From Chloroflexota bacterium (GTDB lineage Bacteria; Chloroflexota; Dehalococcoidia; GIF9; UBA5629), in the NCBI GenBank assembly GCA_016875875.1, contig VGOP01000009.1, positions 45,664 to 109,663 of the forward strand: a DNA stretch of 64,000 bases, written 5' to 3'. This document shows, in pieces, positions 1 through 9,799 of this stretch. Position 1 is the first letter of the stretch; every line of letters begins with the position of its first letter. Position numbers and translations under genes: made by a program. The notes under the pieces are model-generated. The model did not search any database. It was not told the origin of the DNA and saw only the letters and a list, made by a program, of their open reading frames with translations.

Positions 1-70
1 CCACCTCTCCCATGCCAACGGATCTCGATTGTTTTGTCTTTTTCCGTCAACTTGCTATATTTCCTCGAAG

Positions 71-142
<72 letters not shown>

Positions 143-149
143 TTTGGTT

Positions 150-178
150 ATTTTACCTAGTATTGTGTTATTTGACAA
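150..178 (-). promoter_or_regulatory. Promoter for tRNA-Arg
   Basis: On the minus strand a -35 TTGTCA (173-178) and a -10 TAAAAT (150-155) are separated by 17 bp. Transcription would start close to the mature tRNA 5' end at 142. Confidence 0.6.
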
Positions 179-202
179 ACTTACCAAAGGCAAACTACAT
201 AC

Positions 203-1498
203 TCACTCATCTTGCTGTAATGGCTTGTCTGCGCCTGTGACTGGTTCTGACTGCTTCTTAAAAAATGGCTTGAGCATTGCTGGTGTTATAAGTGTTGTGA
301 CCACGCTGACCGCAACTGCGGCACCGAATAGGTCTCGGCTTATGGCTCCAGCCAGAAGCCCAGCACCCGCAATAATCAAACCTACCTCACCTCTTGGTAC
401 CATTCCTATACCAACTATCATGCTCTCAGTATGGGACATCTTGCCTGCAAATCGGGCTGGAATATAGCAACCAGCTATTTTCCCAAGTACAGCGGCTATT
501 GTCAAAATGACTGCTATTATGGCTCCACCCCAGAGCAGTCGTGTGTCAACTTGCATGCCCAGGTAACAGAAGAAGAAAGGCGCCAGAAAGAGCATTATCG
601 GTCTGGTTTTATCTAAAATGTCCTCTCTTTCATCAGTGGCGGCAAACATAAGCCCAGCCACATAGGCGCCTACCACGGGATGCAAGCCAACCAACGTAAC
701 CAGGTAAGCTATGATAAAGCCGATGATAAGTGCAAAAATGGGTATTGTCCCCGATTTTCTGAAAGGATTAAGAAGGAAACGTGATATATATTTGTTGAGC
801 TTTACGCCGATGATTAACAAGGCAAACCAAACGGCAAGGCCAATGGCAAGGATTTTAAGGGCATCTAAGCTGGCATGAATCATGTTTAGCTCACCGCCAG
901 CTTTTACTGCGGAGCTTATGCCAACGACAATTGATAGAATAACTATGCCGATTATATCGTCGATCACAGCTCCAACCAGTATGGTTGCTCCCGCTTGTGT
1001 CTGGAGTTTGCCCATCCCCATTAGTATCCTTATTGTGACTCCAATGCTAGTAGCTGTTAATGCTGCTCCCATGAACAGCCAGCCAGCTATTCCTGCTTCA
1101 GGGGCTAGCCACATGGTGATGAAATAGCCAAAGGTAAATGGAAGAATAACGCCACCGACAGCTACTAGAGCGCCGGTTATTCCTTGCTTCAAGAAAGCAC
1201 CGACATCAGTTTCGACACCAGCAACAAAAAGCAAAACAACGATGGCTATCTGGGAGATTATCTCCATTACGTTAAATTCATGGAGGCCGAAAGCACCTTG
1301 GATAGTAGCAAAATGCAGGATGATCGGGTCATGGATAAGTCCACCCAAGGCAAATGGTGAAATAATAATTCCTGCAACCAATTCGCCTAAAACTGGTGGT
1401 TGCTTTAAATAGCGCTCAAATAGTTCGCCGCCTATCCTGGCTGCCAGCAGAATCAAGCCAAAGGTCAGTATAAATTTAAAATATATCTCGATTTCCAT
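203..1498 (-). CDS. Cation:proton antiporter, CPA2 family
   Basis: An integral membrane protein of 431 residues with about 12 hydrophobic segments, matching the KefB/NapA-type Na+(K+)/H+ exchanger domain. The ion-site Asp pair is present (D180-D181 in AVIDDIIG). In this family a DD pair goes with electrogenic exchange. The cytosolic TrkA-N/RCK domain of Kef channels is missing, so this is a plain exchanger. It starts at ATG with the sequence MEIEIYFK. It lies in a minus-strand set of ion pumps (P-ATPase, decarboxylase beta and gamma), consistent with cation homeostasis. The transported ion (Na+ or K+) cannot be decided from sequence. Confidence 0.85.
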   Translation of the reverse strand: MEIEIYFKFILTFGLILLAARIGGELFERYLKQPPVLGELVAGIIISPFALGGLIHDPIILHFATIQGAFGLHEFNVMEIISQIAIVVLLFVAGVETDVGAFLKQGITGALVAVGGVILPFTFGYFITMWLAPEAGIAGWLFMGAALTATSIGVTIRILMGMGKLQTQAGATILVGAVIDDIIGIVILSIVVGISSAVKAGGELNMIHASLDALKILAIGLAVWFALLIIGVKLNKYISRFLLNPFRKSGTIPIFALIIGFIIAYLVTLVGLHPVVGAYVAGLMFAATDEREDILDKTRPIMLFLAPFFFCYLGMQVDTRLLWGGAIIAVILTIAAVLGKIAGCYIPARFAGKMSHTESMIVGIGMVPRGEVGLIIAGAGLLAGAISRDLFGAAVAVSVVTTLITPAMLKPFFKKQSEPVTGADKPLQQDE

Positions 1499-1611
1499 CT
1501 ACGAAAGACCCGTAGTTAAAGACATAAATCATGTAAAGTTTACCACATTTGGGTTTATGTCGAGAATGAAGCCTACTGGTTTTAAGGACTGTTATCGCAG
1601 AGGGTAAATGG

Positions 1612-4338
1612 TCAACCGGTGGGTTCTGGAACCAGTCCTTTGGATTTTAGCCGTGAACTGATAAGCTTGTAGATTTCGGCGGCAATGAAAATGGTTGAGG
1701 CTGAGAGTATGGCTATTACCCAATCTGTCAGAGTTAAGGCATAGGTATTGAATGGGCCTTGGAGAATGGGTAGGTAAATTACTAGGCCGAGCATTATACA
1801 TTCCCAACCTATTGCTAACAATAACCACTTGTTAGCAAATGGACCAATCTTGAATAAAGAGTGTTCCAATGAGCGACAGTTAAAAGCGTTGAAAAACTGA
1901 ACGAGGATCAGGGTAACGAAGCACATGCTTTGGGCCTCAAGGTGGTCGTTCCTTGCATTCCATGCCCAGAGGAAGACCGCTAAAGTTACCAAGGCAGTCC
2001 AGACTCCCGCACCGGTCAGGTATCTGAGCACAGGTGCTGTGAAGATAGTCTGATGGCGAGGACGGGGCTTATGCCTCATTATATCTGGGTCAGGAGGATC
2101 CATAGACAGAGCTATAGCTGGCAGGCCATCGGTTGCCAGATTAACATATAAGATTTGAATAGCAATAAGCGGTATAACCCCAGCCGGCAATCCAATAAGT
2201 GGGCCAAAGAGAATGGCTGTTGCCATGAGCAATATCTCACCAAAATTGCATGAGAGGAGATAGACTAGATACTTCTTGATGTTTCCGAAGATGCCCCTAC
2301 CCTCCTCTACGGCAGATACGATGGAGGCAAAGTTATCATCAGTAAGTATCATATCGGCTGCTTCTTTAGTAACGTCGGTGCCGGTAATACCCATAGCCAC
2401 ACCGATGTCAGCCTTTTTGAGTGCCGGGGCATCGTTTACTCCATCCCCTGTCATTGCTACTACATGCCCCCTTTTGGTTAAAGCCTCCACCACGCGGAGT
2501 TTATGGGCAGGAGAAACGCGGGCATAGACTTCTATTTTCTCCACCAAGGCTTCAAATTCCTTGTCGCTCAGATTATCAATATCAGCGCCAGTGAGGGCAA
2601 CACCTGCTTTGAGTATGCCTAGTTCCTTGGCAATGGCAACCGCAGTTAGCTTATGGTCACCGGTTATCATTACTGACCTGATACCTGCCTGGTCACAGAG
2701 CTTTACCGCTTCTTTAACTTCTTCACGAGGCGGGTCGATCATACCAGCAAGGCCAACGAAAACCATGTCTCGCTCTATCGTCTCGGTTGTATTAGCGGTA
2801 TCAGGAAGTCGTTTATATGCTACCCCCAAAATACGGAGAGCATCACCAGCCATTTCATGGGACACGGACAGAATATTGTTCCTATCATTATCGCTTAATT
2901 TTGGTTCCTGTTCATTCCGGTAAATATGGCTGCAAGAACTTAAGATTACCTCTGGTGCCCCTTTGGAGTAGGCGATCTTACCTTGTGGTGCTTGATGCAC
3001 AGTGGTCATCCTCTTCGTCTCGGAGGAGAAAGGAATTTCGTGGATGCGGGGGAATTGGCCCTGAAGTTTCTCTTGCCACAAATCGGCCTTAGCTGCTGTT
3101 ACTACCAAAGCGCCTTCGGTAGGGTCGCCTTTGATTCCCCAGACGCCATCGGCAGAGGAAAGAGACGTATCATTGCACAGGCTACCTATCTGGAGCAGCA
3201 TTTGTAGGGCAGTGTCTTTTTCAGCGTTTATGGTTTTGCCGTCAAAATGAAACTCACCTTTAGGTTCATAGCCAACTCCAGTGACATCAATCAGCTTGCC
3301 ATCCACATAGATGCGGCGTATCGTCATCTGATCCTGGGTTAGCGTGCCTGTCTTGTCTGAACAAATAAATGTGGTACAACCGAGGGTCTCTACCGCCGGT
3401 AGCTTTCTAATGAGGGCATGTCGCCGTACCATCTTCTGAACGCCGAGAGCCAGTGAGATGGTGACTACAGCAGGTAAGGCTTCGGGAACAGCAGCTACTG
3501 CCAGGCTCACTCCCCAGATGAGCATTTCCAAAATCTCATGTCCTCTCAAAACTCCAATTCCGGCGAGAATGAAACAAAGGGCTAGTGCGCCGATGGCAAT
3601 TAACTTTCCCAACTTGTCAAGGTTAACCTGGAGGGGTGTCTGCTCCTTCTTGACCTCTTGGAGCATGGTAGCTATCTTGCCAAACTCCGTAGCCATGCCG
3701 GTAGCGGTGATAATCGCTGTACCCCTACCATAAACGGCGGCTGTTCCCATGAAGACCATGTTCTTTCTGTCACCAATGCTGATTTCTCCCGGCAATACCT
3801 TAGCTATCTTTTCCACGGGAACCGATTCCCCGGTTAGGGAGGCTTCATCTGCCTTTAGATTGATCGCTTCAATCAGGCGTGCGTCTGCTGGTATTCGGTC
3901 ACCGGTTCTGAGGATGATTATGTCCCCGGGGACTAGCTCTCGAGAGGGTATTTCCACCTCTTTCCCATTTCTTAGCACTGATGCCATAGGCGCTGCCATT
4001 TTCTTCAGGGCTTCCATAGCTCGTTCAGCCCTGTATTCCTGGATAAAGCCAAGGCCAGCAGCGAAAACGACGATAACAAAAATGACAATGGCATCAGCCA
4101 CCTCGCCCACGACAGCTGACAGGACTACTGCAACAAGGAGGATAATAATCAGGAAATTTTTGAATTGCTCTAGGAAAATTTTCCAGGGTGAGACCTTCTC
4201 CCCTGCAGTCAGCTCATTATGACCAAACTGAGCCAGGCGGTGTTGAGCTTCTTCTTCACTCAAGCCATCACGCTTAGAACTCAAAGAGTCTAAGACTTCT
4301 GGTACCTCTAAATTATGCCAGTTCTTATTGAGTTGCAT
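1612..4338 (-). CDS. P-type Ca2+-transporting ATPase (P2A-like)
   Basis: A 908-residue P2-type ATPase of full length. It has an N-terminal cation-ATPase domain (about 5-75), an actuator domain with TGES (169-172), the phosphorylated Asp D328 in SDKTGTLT, the hinge motif TGDGVNDAP, and a C-terminal six-helix membrane block. The Ca2+ site II residues of SERCA are conserved: Glu in PEALP (E286, M4), Asn and Glu in NFGE (M5), and Asn, Thr and Asp in NLATDG (M6). This favours Ca2+ efflux over Mg2+ or H+ transport. It lies just downstream of the decarboxylase beta gene on the same strand and may be co-transcribed with it. Mn2+ transport remains possible. Confidence 0.88.
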   Translation of the reverse strand: MQLNKNWHNLEVPEVLDSLSSKRDGLSEEEAQHRLAQFGHNELTAGEKVSPWKIFLEQFKNFLIIILLVAVVLSAVVGEVADAIVIFVIVVFAAGLGFIQEYRAERAMEALKKMAAPMASVLRNGKEVEIPSRELVPGDIIILRTGDRIPADARLIEAINLKADEASLTGESVPVEKIAKVLPGEISIGDRKNMVFMGTAAVYGRGTAIITATGMATEFGKIATMLQEVKKEQTPLQVNLDKLGKLIAIGALALCFILAGIGVLRGHEILEMLIWGVSLAVAAVPEALPAVVTISLALGVQKMVRRHALIRKLPAVETLGCTTFICSDKTGTLTQDQMTIRRIYVDGKLIDVTGVGYEPKGEFHFDGKTINAEKDTALQMLLQIGSLCNDTSLSSADGVWGIKGDPTEGALVVTAAKADLWQEKLQGQFPRIHEIPFSSETKRMTTVHQAPQGKIAYSKGAPEVILSSCSHIYRNEQEPKLSDNDRNNILSVSHEMAGDALRILGVAYKRLPDTANTTETIERDMVFVGLAGMIDPPREEVKEAVKLCDQAGIRSVMITGDHKLTAVAIAKELGILKAGVALTGADIDNLSDKEFEALVEKIEVYARVSPAHKLRVVEALTKRGHVVAMTGDGVNDAPALKKADIGVAMGITGTDVTKEAADMILTDDNFASIVSAVEEGRGIFGNIKKYLVYLLSCNFGEILLMATAILFGPLIGLPAGVIPLIAIQILYVNLATDGLPAIALSMDPPDPDIMRHKPRPRHQTIFTAPVLRYLTGAGVWTALVTLAVFLWAWNARNDHLEAQSMCFVTLILVQFFNAFNCRSLEHSLFKIGPFANKWLLLAIGWECIMLGLVIYLPILQGPFNTYALTLTDWVIAILSASTIFIAAEIYKLISSRLKSKGLVPEPTG

Positions 4339-4380
4339 GATAATTATCCTCCTTGTTGCAGTATTTATTCAAGATCGGAA

Positions 4381-5523
4381 TTAGCTGAACATGGGTATTA
4401 GCATTAGCATGGCGCCACCAGCTACTACCGAGGCGATTTGACCAGCAGTATTAGCTCCAACAGCATGCATCAGCAGATGGTTGTGGGGATTCTCTTGAAG
4501 ACCCATCTTTTGGACTACCCTGGCTGACATGGGGAAAGCTGATATTCCTGCAGCGCCGATCAAAGGGTTAACCTTCTTGCCGGACAGAAGATACATTGTC
4601 TTCCCCAAAATGACGCCAGCAGCAGTATCTAATGCAAAGGCAACTATTCCCATGACGAAGATAAGTATTGTCTCTGGCTTGAGGAACTCGGAAGCTATCA
4701 TCATCCCACCCACTGTGAGGCCTAACAGGATGGTAACAATGTTGGTCAATTCGTTCTGAGCTGTCGCAGAAAGCCTTTCAACCACTCCACACTCCCGAAG
4801 TACATTGCCGAACATAAGACAGCCAATAAGTGGTGTAGCTTTTGGTGCTATTAATCCCACTATCAATACAGTAGCTATAGGGAAGATGATTTTTGTCCTT
4901 CGCGACACTGCTCCTACTTTGATAGGCATTTCCACTAGGCGTTCCTCTTTGGTAGTCAGCCATCTCATTATCGGCGGCTGGATAATGGGCACCAATGCCA
5001 TATAGGAATAAGCTGCCACCACAATAGCTGCGGCATACTTAGATTCCAGTATGGAAGACACATAAATTGAAGTTGGACCATCGGCCGAGCCGATTATACC
5101 GATAGAGGCTGCGTCTTTCAGGCTGAAGTTCATGATGTGAAGCCAACCATCACCGAGGAGATAGGCCAGGAAAAAGGTGCCGAAGATGCCGAACTGGGCT
5201 GCAGCGCCGAGAAAGATAGTGTGTGGTCTTTCTAGGAAGGGGCCGAAATCAATCATAGCTCCTATGCCAATAAAAATAAGAAGGGGAAAGAGCTCAGTTT
5301 TGATCCCAGCTTGTCTCAAAACAGCAAAAAGCCCGCCTTCATCAACTAATCCAGCAAGAGGTATGTTAGCTAGCATAATTCCGGTGCCAATGGGTATCAG
5401 TATAACCGGCTCTACGTTCCTGGCGGTGCCCAGGTAGATGAGAAACCCACCGACAGCCAGCATCACGACTATTTGCCAGTTGAGGTTGAGGAAGCCCACA
5501 AATTCACTTACAGGTATGTCCAT
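4381..5523 (-). CDS. Na+-translocating decarboxylase beta subunit
   Basis: A 380-residue membrane protein of the OadB/MmdB/GcdB family, which couples decarboxylation of oxaloacetate, methylmalonyl-CoA or glutaconyl-CoA to Na+ export. The essential Asp is present in SADGPTSIY (D148), as is the C-terminal block containing NPLIGAAG, ISAFPMSARV and LMHAVGANTAGQ, which holds the family's Asn, Ser and Arg. The gamma subunit gene lies 3 nt upstream. No carboxyltransferase alpha or biotin carrier gene is in the window, so the substrate is undetermined. The methylmalonyl-CoA mutase and epimerase at 50-54 kb make methylmalonyl-CoA an attractive guess. Confidence 0.9.
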   Translation of the reverse strand: MDIPVSEFVGFLNLNWQIVVMLAVGGFLIYLGTARNVEPVILIPIGTGIMLANIPLAGLVDEGGLFAVLRQAGIKTELFPLLIFIGIGAMIDFGPFLERPHTIFLGAAAQFGIFGTFFLAYLLGDGWLHIMNFSLKDAASIGIIGSADGPTSIYVSSILESKYAAAIVVAAYSYMALVPIIQPPIMRWLTTKEERLVEMPIKVGAVSRRTKIIFPIATVLIVGLIAPKATPLIGCLMFGNVLRECGVVERLSATAQNELTNIVTILLGLTVGGMMIASEFLKPETILIFVMGIVAFALDTAAGVILGKTMYLLSGKKVNPLIGAAGISAFPMSARVVQKMGLQENPHNHLLMHAVGANTAGQIASVVAGGAMLMLIPMFS

Positions 5524-5526
5524 TCC

Positions 5527-5646
5527 TTACTCTTCCTTATTGGGCTTCAGGAATTTATTCAGCAAGGTCATCATGCCAAGCAGTATTCCCAGCACAGCAA
5601 AGATAATTGCCATTCCCAGAAGAACTATCCACAACGCATCTAGCAT
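5527..5646 (-). CDS. Decarboxylase gamma subunit, OadG-like (39 aa)
   Basis: A 39-residue ORF starts at ATG (5644-5646), with GAGG 8-9 nt upstream, and stops 3 nt before the OadB start. It is one membrane helix (about residues 4-28, containing LLGMAIIFAVLGILLG) followed by a short charged tail (KPNKEE). This is the layout of OadG/MmdC, which anchors the alpha subunit to beta. It is shorter than many OadG proteins and lacks their long proline/alanine tail. The call rests on topology and position next to oadB rather than on strong sequence motifs. Confidence 0.72.
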   Translation of the reverse strand: MLDALWIVLLGMAIIFAVLGILLGMMTLLNKFLKPNKEE

Positions 5647-5783
5647 TTCAAGGCCTCAAATTTTGGTGTCTTAATTCCCTTGCAAAAACGCTCAATTGGT
5701 ATATGGTAAGGTGGAATCATATCATAGCTTGCTTTTCCTTGTAAACCTATCCTCGACAGTATGTTAAAGCTGCGTGCTAAACT

Positions 5784-5811
5784 TTGCCACCAAACGCAGG
5801 AATTGTATAAT
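5784..5811 (+). promoter_or_regulatory. Promoter for the two tRNA-Ser genes
   Basis: A -35 TTGCCA (5784-5789) and a perfect -10 TATAAT (5806-5811) are separated by 16 bp. They lie 12 bp upstream of the first tRNA-Ser and probably drive both tRNAs. Confidence 0.65.
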
Positions 5812-5823
5812 GTTAGCAGCTGC

Positions 5824-5910
5824 GGAGAGGTGTCCGAGTGGTTTATGGTGCCGCTCTCGAAAAGCGGTGGGCGATGAGCCTCGTGGGTTCGAATCCCACC
5901 CTCTCCGCCA
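5824..5910 (+). tRNA. tRNA-Ser(CGA)
   Basis: A class II tRNA with a long variable arm. The acceptor is GGAGAGG/CCTCTCC with discriminator G and an encoded CCA. The anticodon loop CTCGAAA gives anticodon CGA (UCG codon). Confidence 0.95.
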
Positions 5911-5917
5911 GCCTCAT

Positions 5918-6007
<90 letters not shown>

Positions 6008-6103
6008 TTTACACTTCAATGTTTTCCCATTAACCTTGACAATAGCCTTGTCAACTGCCCGTTTGTTTGCCTATATTGCCTATGCTACAATGTTTCAACT
6101 CAG

Positions 6104-7225
6104 ATGACGACTGAAGATGGGCTGAAATATTGGGTAGGCTTTTCCAAGGTGCCAGGTATCGGGCGAGTGAAAATCTCCCAACTACTGGAGCATTTCACTA
6201 CTCTTGAGCATGCCTGGAAAGCCTCGGCTGGTGAACTGAAAAGAGCCGGACTTGATTCAAAAACTGTAGATAATATCGTGAATTTGAGGCTCAGGATTTC
6301 GCCAGATGCTGAAATGGACAGCCTGAAGCAATATAAGGTGAAAGTACTTACCTGTGATTCTTCGGCCTATCCCCAAAGGCTCAAGGAAATTTACGATTTC
6401 CCACCGGTGCTTTATGTCAGGGGCGATCTGTTGTCTGAGGATGAATGTTGCCTAGCTGTAGTCGGCACCCGTCGAGCTACAGTCTACGGGCGTCAGGTGA
6501 CCGAGGAGATCGTCAGTGACCTGGCTCGGAGTGGAATCACTATCGTTAGTGGTCTAGCTAAAGGAATTGATTCTGTAGCCCACCGTGCTGCGCTGCAAGT
6601 AAGTGCCAGAACTATTGCTGTTTTCGCTTGTGGGCTGGACATCGTTTACCCGGCAGAAAATGCCAAGCTAGCCCGCGAGATTATGGAGCACGGCGCCTTG
6701 ATGAGCGAATATCCACTGGGCACCAAGCCTAAAGCTGATAATTTCCCCAGACGCAACCGGATTATGAGCGGATTGAGCTTTGGTGTACTGGTGGTGGAGG
6801 CTGGCGAGAGCAGTGGGGCTTTAATTACGGCTAATCAGGCGCTGGAGCAAAACCGGGAGGTCTTTGCCGTCCCGGGCAGTATTCTATCTCCCGCCAGCAG
6901 AGGGACGAATCATTTAATTCAAGAGGGGGCAAAACTGGTTCGGAATTATGTTGATATTTTAGAGGAGCTTAATCTGGCCATTATGGCACAGCAACTGGAG
7001 ATGAAGGAGCTTCTACCTGTTGATGAGACTGAAGCATTATTGCTAAAGCAACTGAGCCGTGAGCCGACCCATATCGATGAGATTTGTCGTAATAGTAGTC
7101 TGGCAGCAGCTCTAGTTAGCAGCGCTCTAACCATGATGGAACTTAAAGGAATGGTGAAGCAGATTGGTGGTATGAACTATGTGCTGGCTAGAGAGATGAG
7201 AGAAGAATACCAAACGGCAAGGTAA
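6104..7225 (+). CDS. dprA: DNA-processing protein DprA
   Basis: A 373-residue protein that binds incoming single-stranded DNA and loads RecA during transformation. It has an N-terminal helix-hairpin-helix region (VPGIGRVKISQLLEHF), a central Rossmann DprA domain (VGTRRATVYG, SGLAKGIDS, FPRRNRIMSGLS) and a C-terminal winged helix (about 300-365). I chose the ATG at 6104 because the open frame upstream runs through both tRNA-Ser genes and cannot be coding. No clear Shine-Dalgarno is seen; a TACAAT -10-like box at 6086-6091 would leave a very short leader. It heads a tight plus-strand run that continues into topA 2 nt later. Confidence 0.93.
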   Translation: MTTEDGLKYWVGFSKVPGIGRVKISQLLEHFTTLEHAWKASAGELKRAGLDSKTVDNIVNLRLRISPDAEMDSLKQYKVKVLTCDSSAYPQRLKEIYDFPPVLYVRGDLLSEDECCLAVVGTRRATVYGRQVTEEIVSDLARSGITIVSGLAKGIDSVAHRAALQVSARTIAVFACGLDIVYPAENAKLAREIMEHGALMSEYPLGTKPKADNFPRRNRIMSGLSFGVLVVEAGESSGALITANQALEQNREVFAVPGSILSPASRGTNHLIQEGAKLVRNYVDILEELNLAIMAQQLEMKELLPVDETEALLLKQLSREPTHIDEICRNSSLAAALVSSALTMMELKGMVKQIGGMNYVLAREMREEYQTAR

Positions 7226-7227
7226 TT

Positions 7228-9360
7228 ATGACAATGAAACTTGTTGTTGTCGAATCACCAGCTAAATCAAGGACAATAAGCAGGATACTGGGTAAGGGTT
7301 ATGATATCAAGGCGACCCTGGGGCATGTGCGTGACTTGCCCAAAAGTGAATTGGGCATAGATACGGCCAATGACTTTGCTCCCAGATATGTCGTTATCAA
7401 ACAGAGGAGACCTGTCATAACTGAGCTAAAGAAGTCGGCTAATAGTGCCTCAGCAGTTTATCTGGCCACAGACCCTGACCGGGAGGGAGAGGCGATTTCT
7501 TGGCATCTGATCGAGTCCATTAAGCTGGGTAAAAACAAGGTGCCCATTCACCGGGTTGTCTTTCATGAGATAACCAAAGATGCTGTGGAAAAGGCTTTTC
7601 ACCATCCCCGCTCTATCGACATGAACTTGGTTGATGCTCAGCAGGCACGGCGTGTTTTGGACAGATTGGTTGGCTATAAGCTGAGCCCGTTGTTATGGCG
7701 GAAGGTGCAAAGAGGACTTTCTGCGGGTAGAGTTCAGTCAGCAGCCTTGAGAATTATTGTTGACCGGGAGCGAGAGATACAAAATTTTGTCCGTATGGAG
7801 TACTGGACTATTGAGGCTGAATTGGCTAAAAGTTTGACGGAAGCTACGAAAACCAGTTTCAGAGCTTTGCTTATAGGCCTGACTGATGGCAAGAAGCTGG
7901 AGATGCCTAACCAAGAGGAAGCCAAGAAGATTGAAGACGAGTTGAGGAAGGCCGACTATGCGGTTAAGAAAGTGATGGTAAAAGAGATAGCCCGCCAACC
8001 GGCGCCACCGTTTACAACCAGCACCATGCAGCAGGAGGCATGGCGCAAGCTAAGGTTCACTGCTCAAAGGACCATGATTATCGCTCAGCAGCTTTATGAA
8101 GGCATACAGTTGGGCGAAGAGGGCTCGGTTGGGTTGATTACCTATATGCGTACCGATTCCACTAATGTGGCTGCCAGCGCCATAGCTGAGACCAGAGATT
8201 TCATTACCAGCAAATACGGTGCTCGTTTTTTGCCCCCACATCCGCGTTCGTTTGGCAAGAGAGGTAAATGGGCGCAGGAAGCACATGAAGCTATTCGACC
8301 TACAAAGATTTATCGGGAACCTGACCAACTTCGCCCCTATCTCAAACCAGAGCAACTTAGACTTTATGAGCTTATATGGAAGCGGATGGTAGCAAGTCAG
8401 ATGGCGGCAGCCTCGATGGATACTACCACTGTTGAAGTAGAAGCCAAATGTTCCGAATCCCAGAAGGGATATTTGCTGAGAGCAGCCAGCTCCGTAGTAA
8501 AGTTCCCAGGCTTTATAACTTTGTACAGTGAAGGGAAAGATGAGGACGGAGAAGAAGACAAGGCAGTCATCCTCCCGGAATTGAAAGCAGGTGACAAATT
8601 AGTTTTACTGGACCTTTTCCCTGAGCAGCGTTTTACTCAGCCACCGTTTCGCTATACTGAGGCTACATTAATAAAAGCGCTGGAACAAAAAGGAATCGGT
8701 CGTCCCAGCACCTACGCTCCAATCATATCTACCATCCAAGAAAGAGGTTATGTATATAAGGAAAGTGGTAGGCTTTGCCCTGACGAGATAGGCTTCATTG
8801 TGAATGATCTCTTAACTCAGCACTTTCCTGAAATCGTTGACCTGGATTTCACGGCTCAGCTTGAGGAAGAACTAGACGAGATTGCCCGGGGTGAGAGGGG
8901 TTGGGTATCAGTTTTGAGAGATTTCTACATTCCTTTTGAGGAGACGCTGAACCAAGCCTCTGAGAAGATAGAAAGAATTAACGTTGCTAAGCCAACAGAG
9001 GAAGTCTGTCCTGAGTGTGGTCGCCCGATGGTATTAAAGACAGGACGGTTCGGCAAGTTCCTAGCCTGCAGTGGCTATCCCGACTGCAAGAAGACTATGC
9101 CTTTCAAGGTCAAAACCGGTGTCTCCTGCCCACAATGTGGAAAGGAGTTGATAGAGAGAAAAACAAAGAAAAAGCGCATTTTCTATGGTTGCAGTGGTTT
9201 CCCACAATGTCAATTTGCAGTTAATCGCAGGCCGGTTCCACAACCCTGCCCTCAGTGTGGCAAGCTCCTCATTATTTATCGAGACGGTTGGGTGAAATGC
9301 ACTGCCTGCGAATATAAAGATAAATTAGATGAATTAGAAAAAATAGGAGCGGCAGCATGA
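7228..9360 (+). CDS. topA: DNA topoisomerase I (type IA)
   Basis: A 710-residue enzyme that relaxes negative supercoils. The Toprim domain is N-terminal (VVESPAKSRTI; metal motif DPDREGEA). The active-site Tyr is Y306 in LITYMRTDST. The decatenation-loop core follows, and the C terminus carries three C4 zinc ribbons (starting near CPECGRPM, CPQCGKEL and CPQCGKLL). The length and layout match bacterial TopA. The start at 7228 (MTMKLVVVE) has AAGG upstream; an ATG two codons later is equally possible. Its last bases overlap aroQ as ATGA. Confidence 0.97.
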   Translation: MTMKLVVVESPAKSRTISRILGKGYDIKATLGHVRDLPKSELGIDTANDFAPRYVVIKQRRPVITELKKSANSASAVYLATDPDREGEAISWHLIESIKLGKNKVPIHRVVFHEITKDAVEKAFHHPRSIDMNLVDAQQARRVLDRLVGYKLSPLLWRKVQRGLSAGRVQSAALRIIVDREREIQNFVRMEYWTIEAELAKSLTEATKTSFRALLIGLTDGKKLEMPNQEEAKKIEDELRKADYAVKKVMVKEIARQPAPPFTTSTMQQEAWRKLRFTAQRTMIIAQQLYEGIQLGEEGSVGLITYMRTDSTNVAASAIAETRDFITSKYGARFLPPHPRSFGKRGKWAQEAHEAIRPTKIYREPDQLRPYLKPEQLRLYELIWKRMVASQMAAASMDTTTVEVEAKCSESQKGYLLRAASSVVKFPGFITLYSEGKDEDGEEDKAVILPELKAGDKLVLLDLFPEQRFTQPPFRYTEATLIKALEQKGIGRPSTYAPIISTIQERGYVYKESGRLCPDEIGFIVNDLLTQHFPEIVDLDFTAQLEEELDEIARGERGWVSVLRDFYIPFEETLNQASEKIERINVAKPTEEVCPECGRPMVLKTGRFGKFLACSGYPDCKKTMPFKVKTGVSCPQCGKELIERKTKKKRIFYGCSGFPQCQFAVNRRPVPQPCPQCGKLLIIYRDGWVKCTACEYKDKLDELEKIGAAA

Positions 9361-9797
9361 AAATCATGGTTATCAACGGACCGAACCTTAACATATTAGG
9401 CAAGCGGAATAAAGCCCTTTATGGCGATAAAACATTGTCACAGATTGACACCCTTTTGAAAAAGGAAGGGGAGGATCTGGGGGTGGATATAGTTAGCTTT
9501 CAGTCAAATAATGAAGGTGCACTTATTGACTTCATCCAGAAGAGTTCCTCTGAAGTTAGCGGCATAATCATAAACCCGGGAGCACTCACTCACTATGGTT
9601 TTTCTTTACGGGATGCCTTGGCTGATAGTGGATTGCCGGTTATTGAGATTCATCTGTCCAACATTTATGCCCGTGAAGAATGGCGAGCCAAATCGGTAAT
9701 TGCACCTATCGCCAAAGGGCAAATTAGTGGTTTGGGTTGGCGTGGATATGTTGCTGCGCTGCGAATTCTAGCTGATGAACTGAAGGCAGAAAAGTAA
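9357..9797 (+). CDS. aroQ: 3-dehydroquinate dehydratase, type II
   Basis: A 146-residue enzyme for step 3 of the shikimate pathway (dehydroquinate to dehydroshikimate). The signature NGPNLNILG is followed by Arg17 and the catalytic Tyr22 in ALYGDKTL. The catalytic His lies in GALTHYGFSLRDAL, and the substrate loop IHLSNIYAREEWR is intact. It overlaps the topA stop by 4 nt, so translation is probably coupled. The other shikimate genes of the window (aroE, aroC, aroKB) are in a separate minus-strand operon at 25-30 kb. Confidence 0.95.
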   Translation: MKIMVINGPNLNILGKRNKALYGDKTLSQIDTLLKKEGEDLGVDIVSFQSNNEGALIDFIQKSSSEVSGIIINPGALTHYGFSLRDALADSGLPVIEIHLSNIYAREEWRAKSVIAPIAKGQISGLGWRGYVAALRILADELKAEK

Positions 9798-9799
9798 GA

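Noticed and set aside
3749..4222. Plus-strand 157-aa open frame opposite the P-type ATPase
   Set aside because: It is a shadow of a well-supported gene, with Ser/Arg-rich composition typical of antisense reading.
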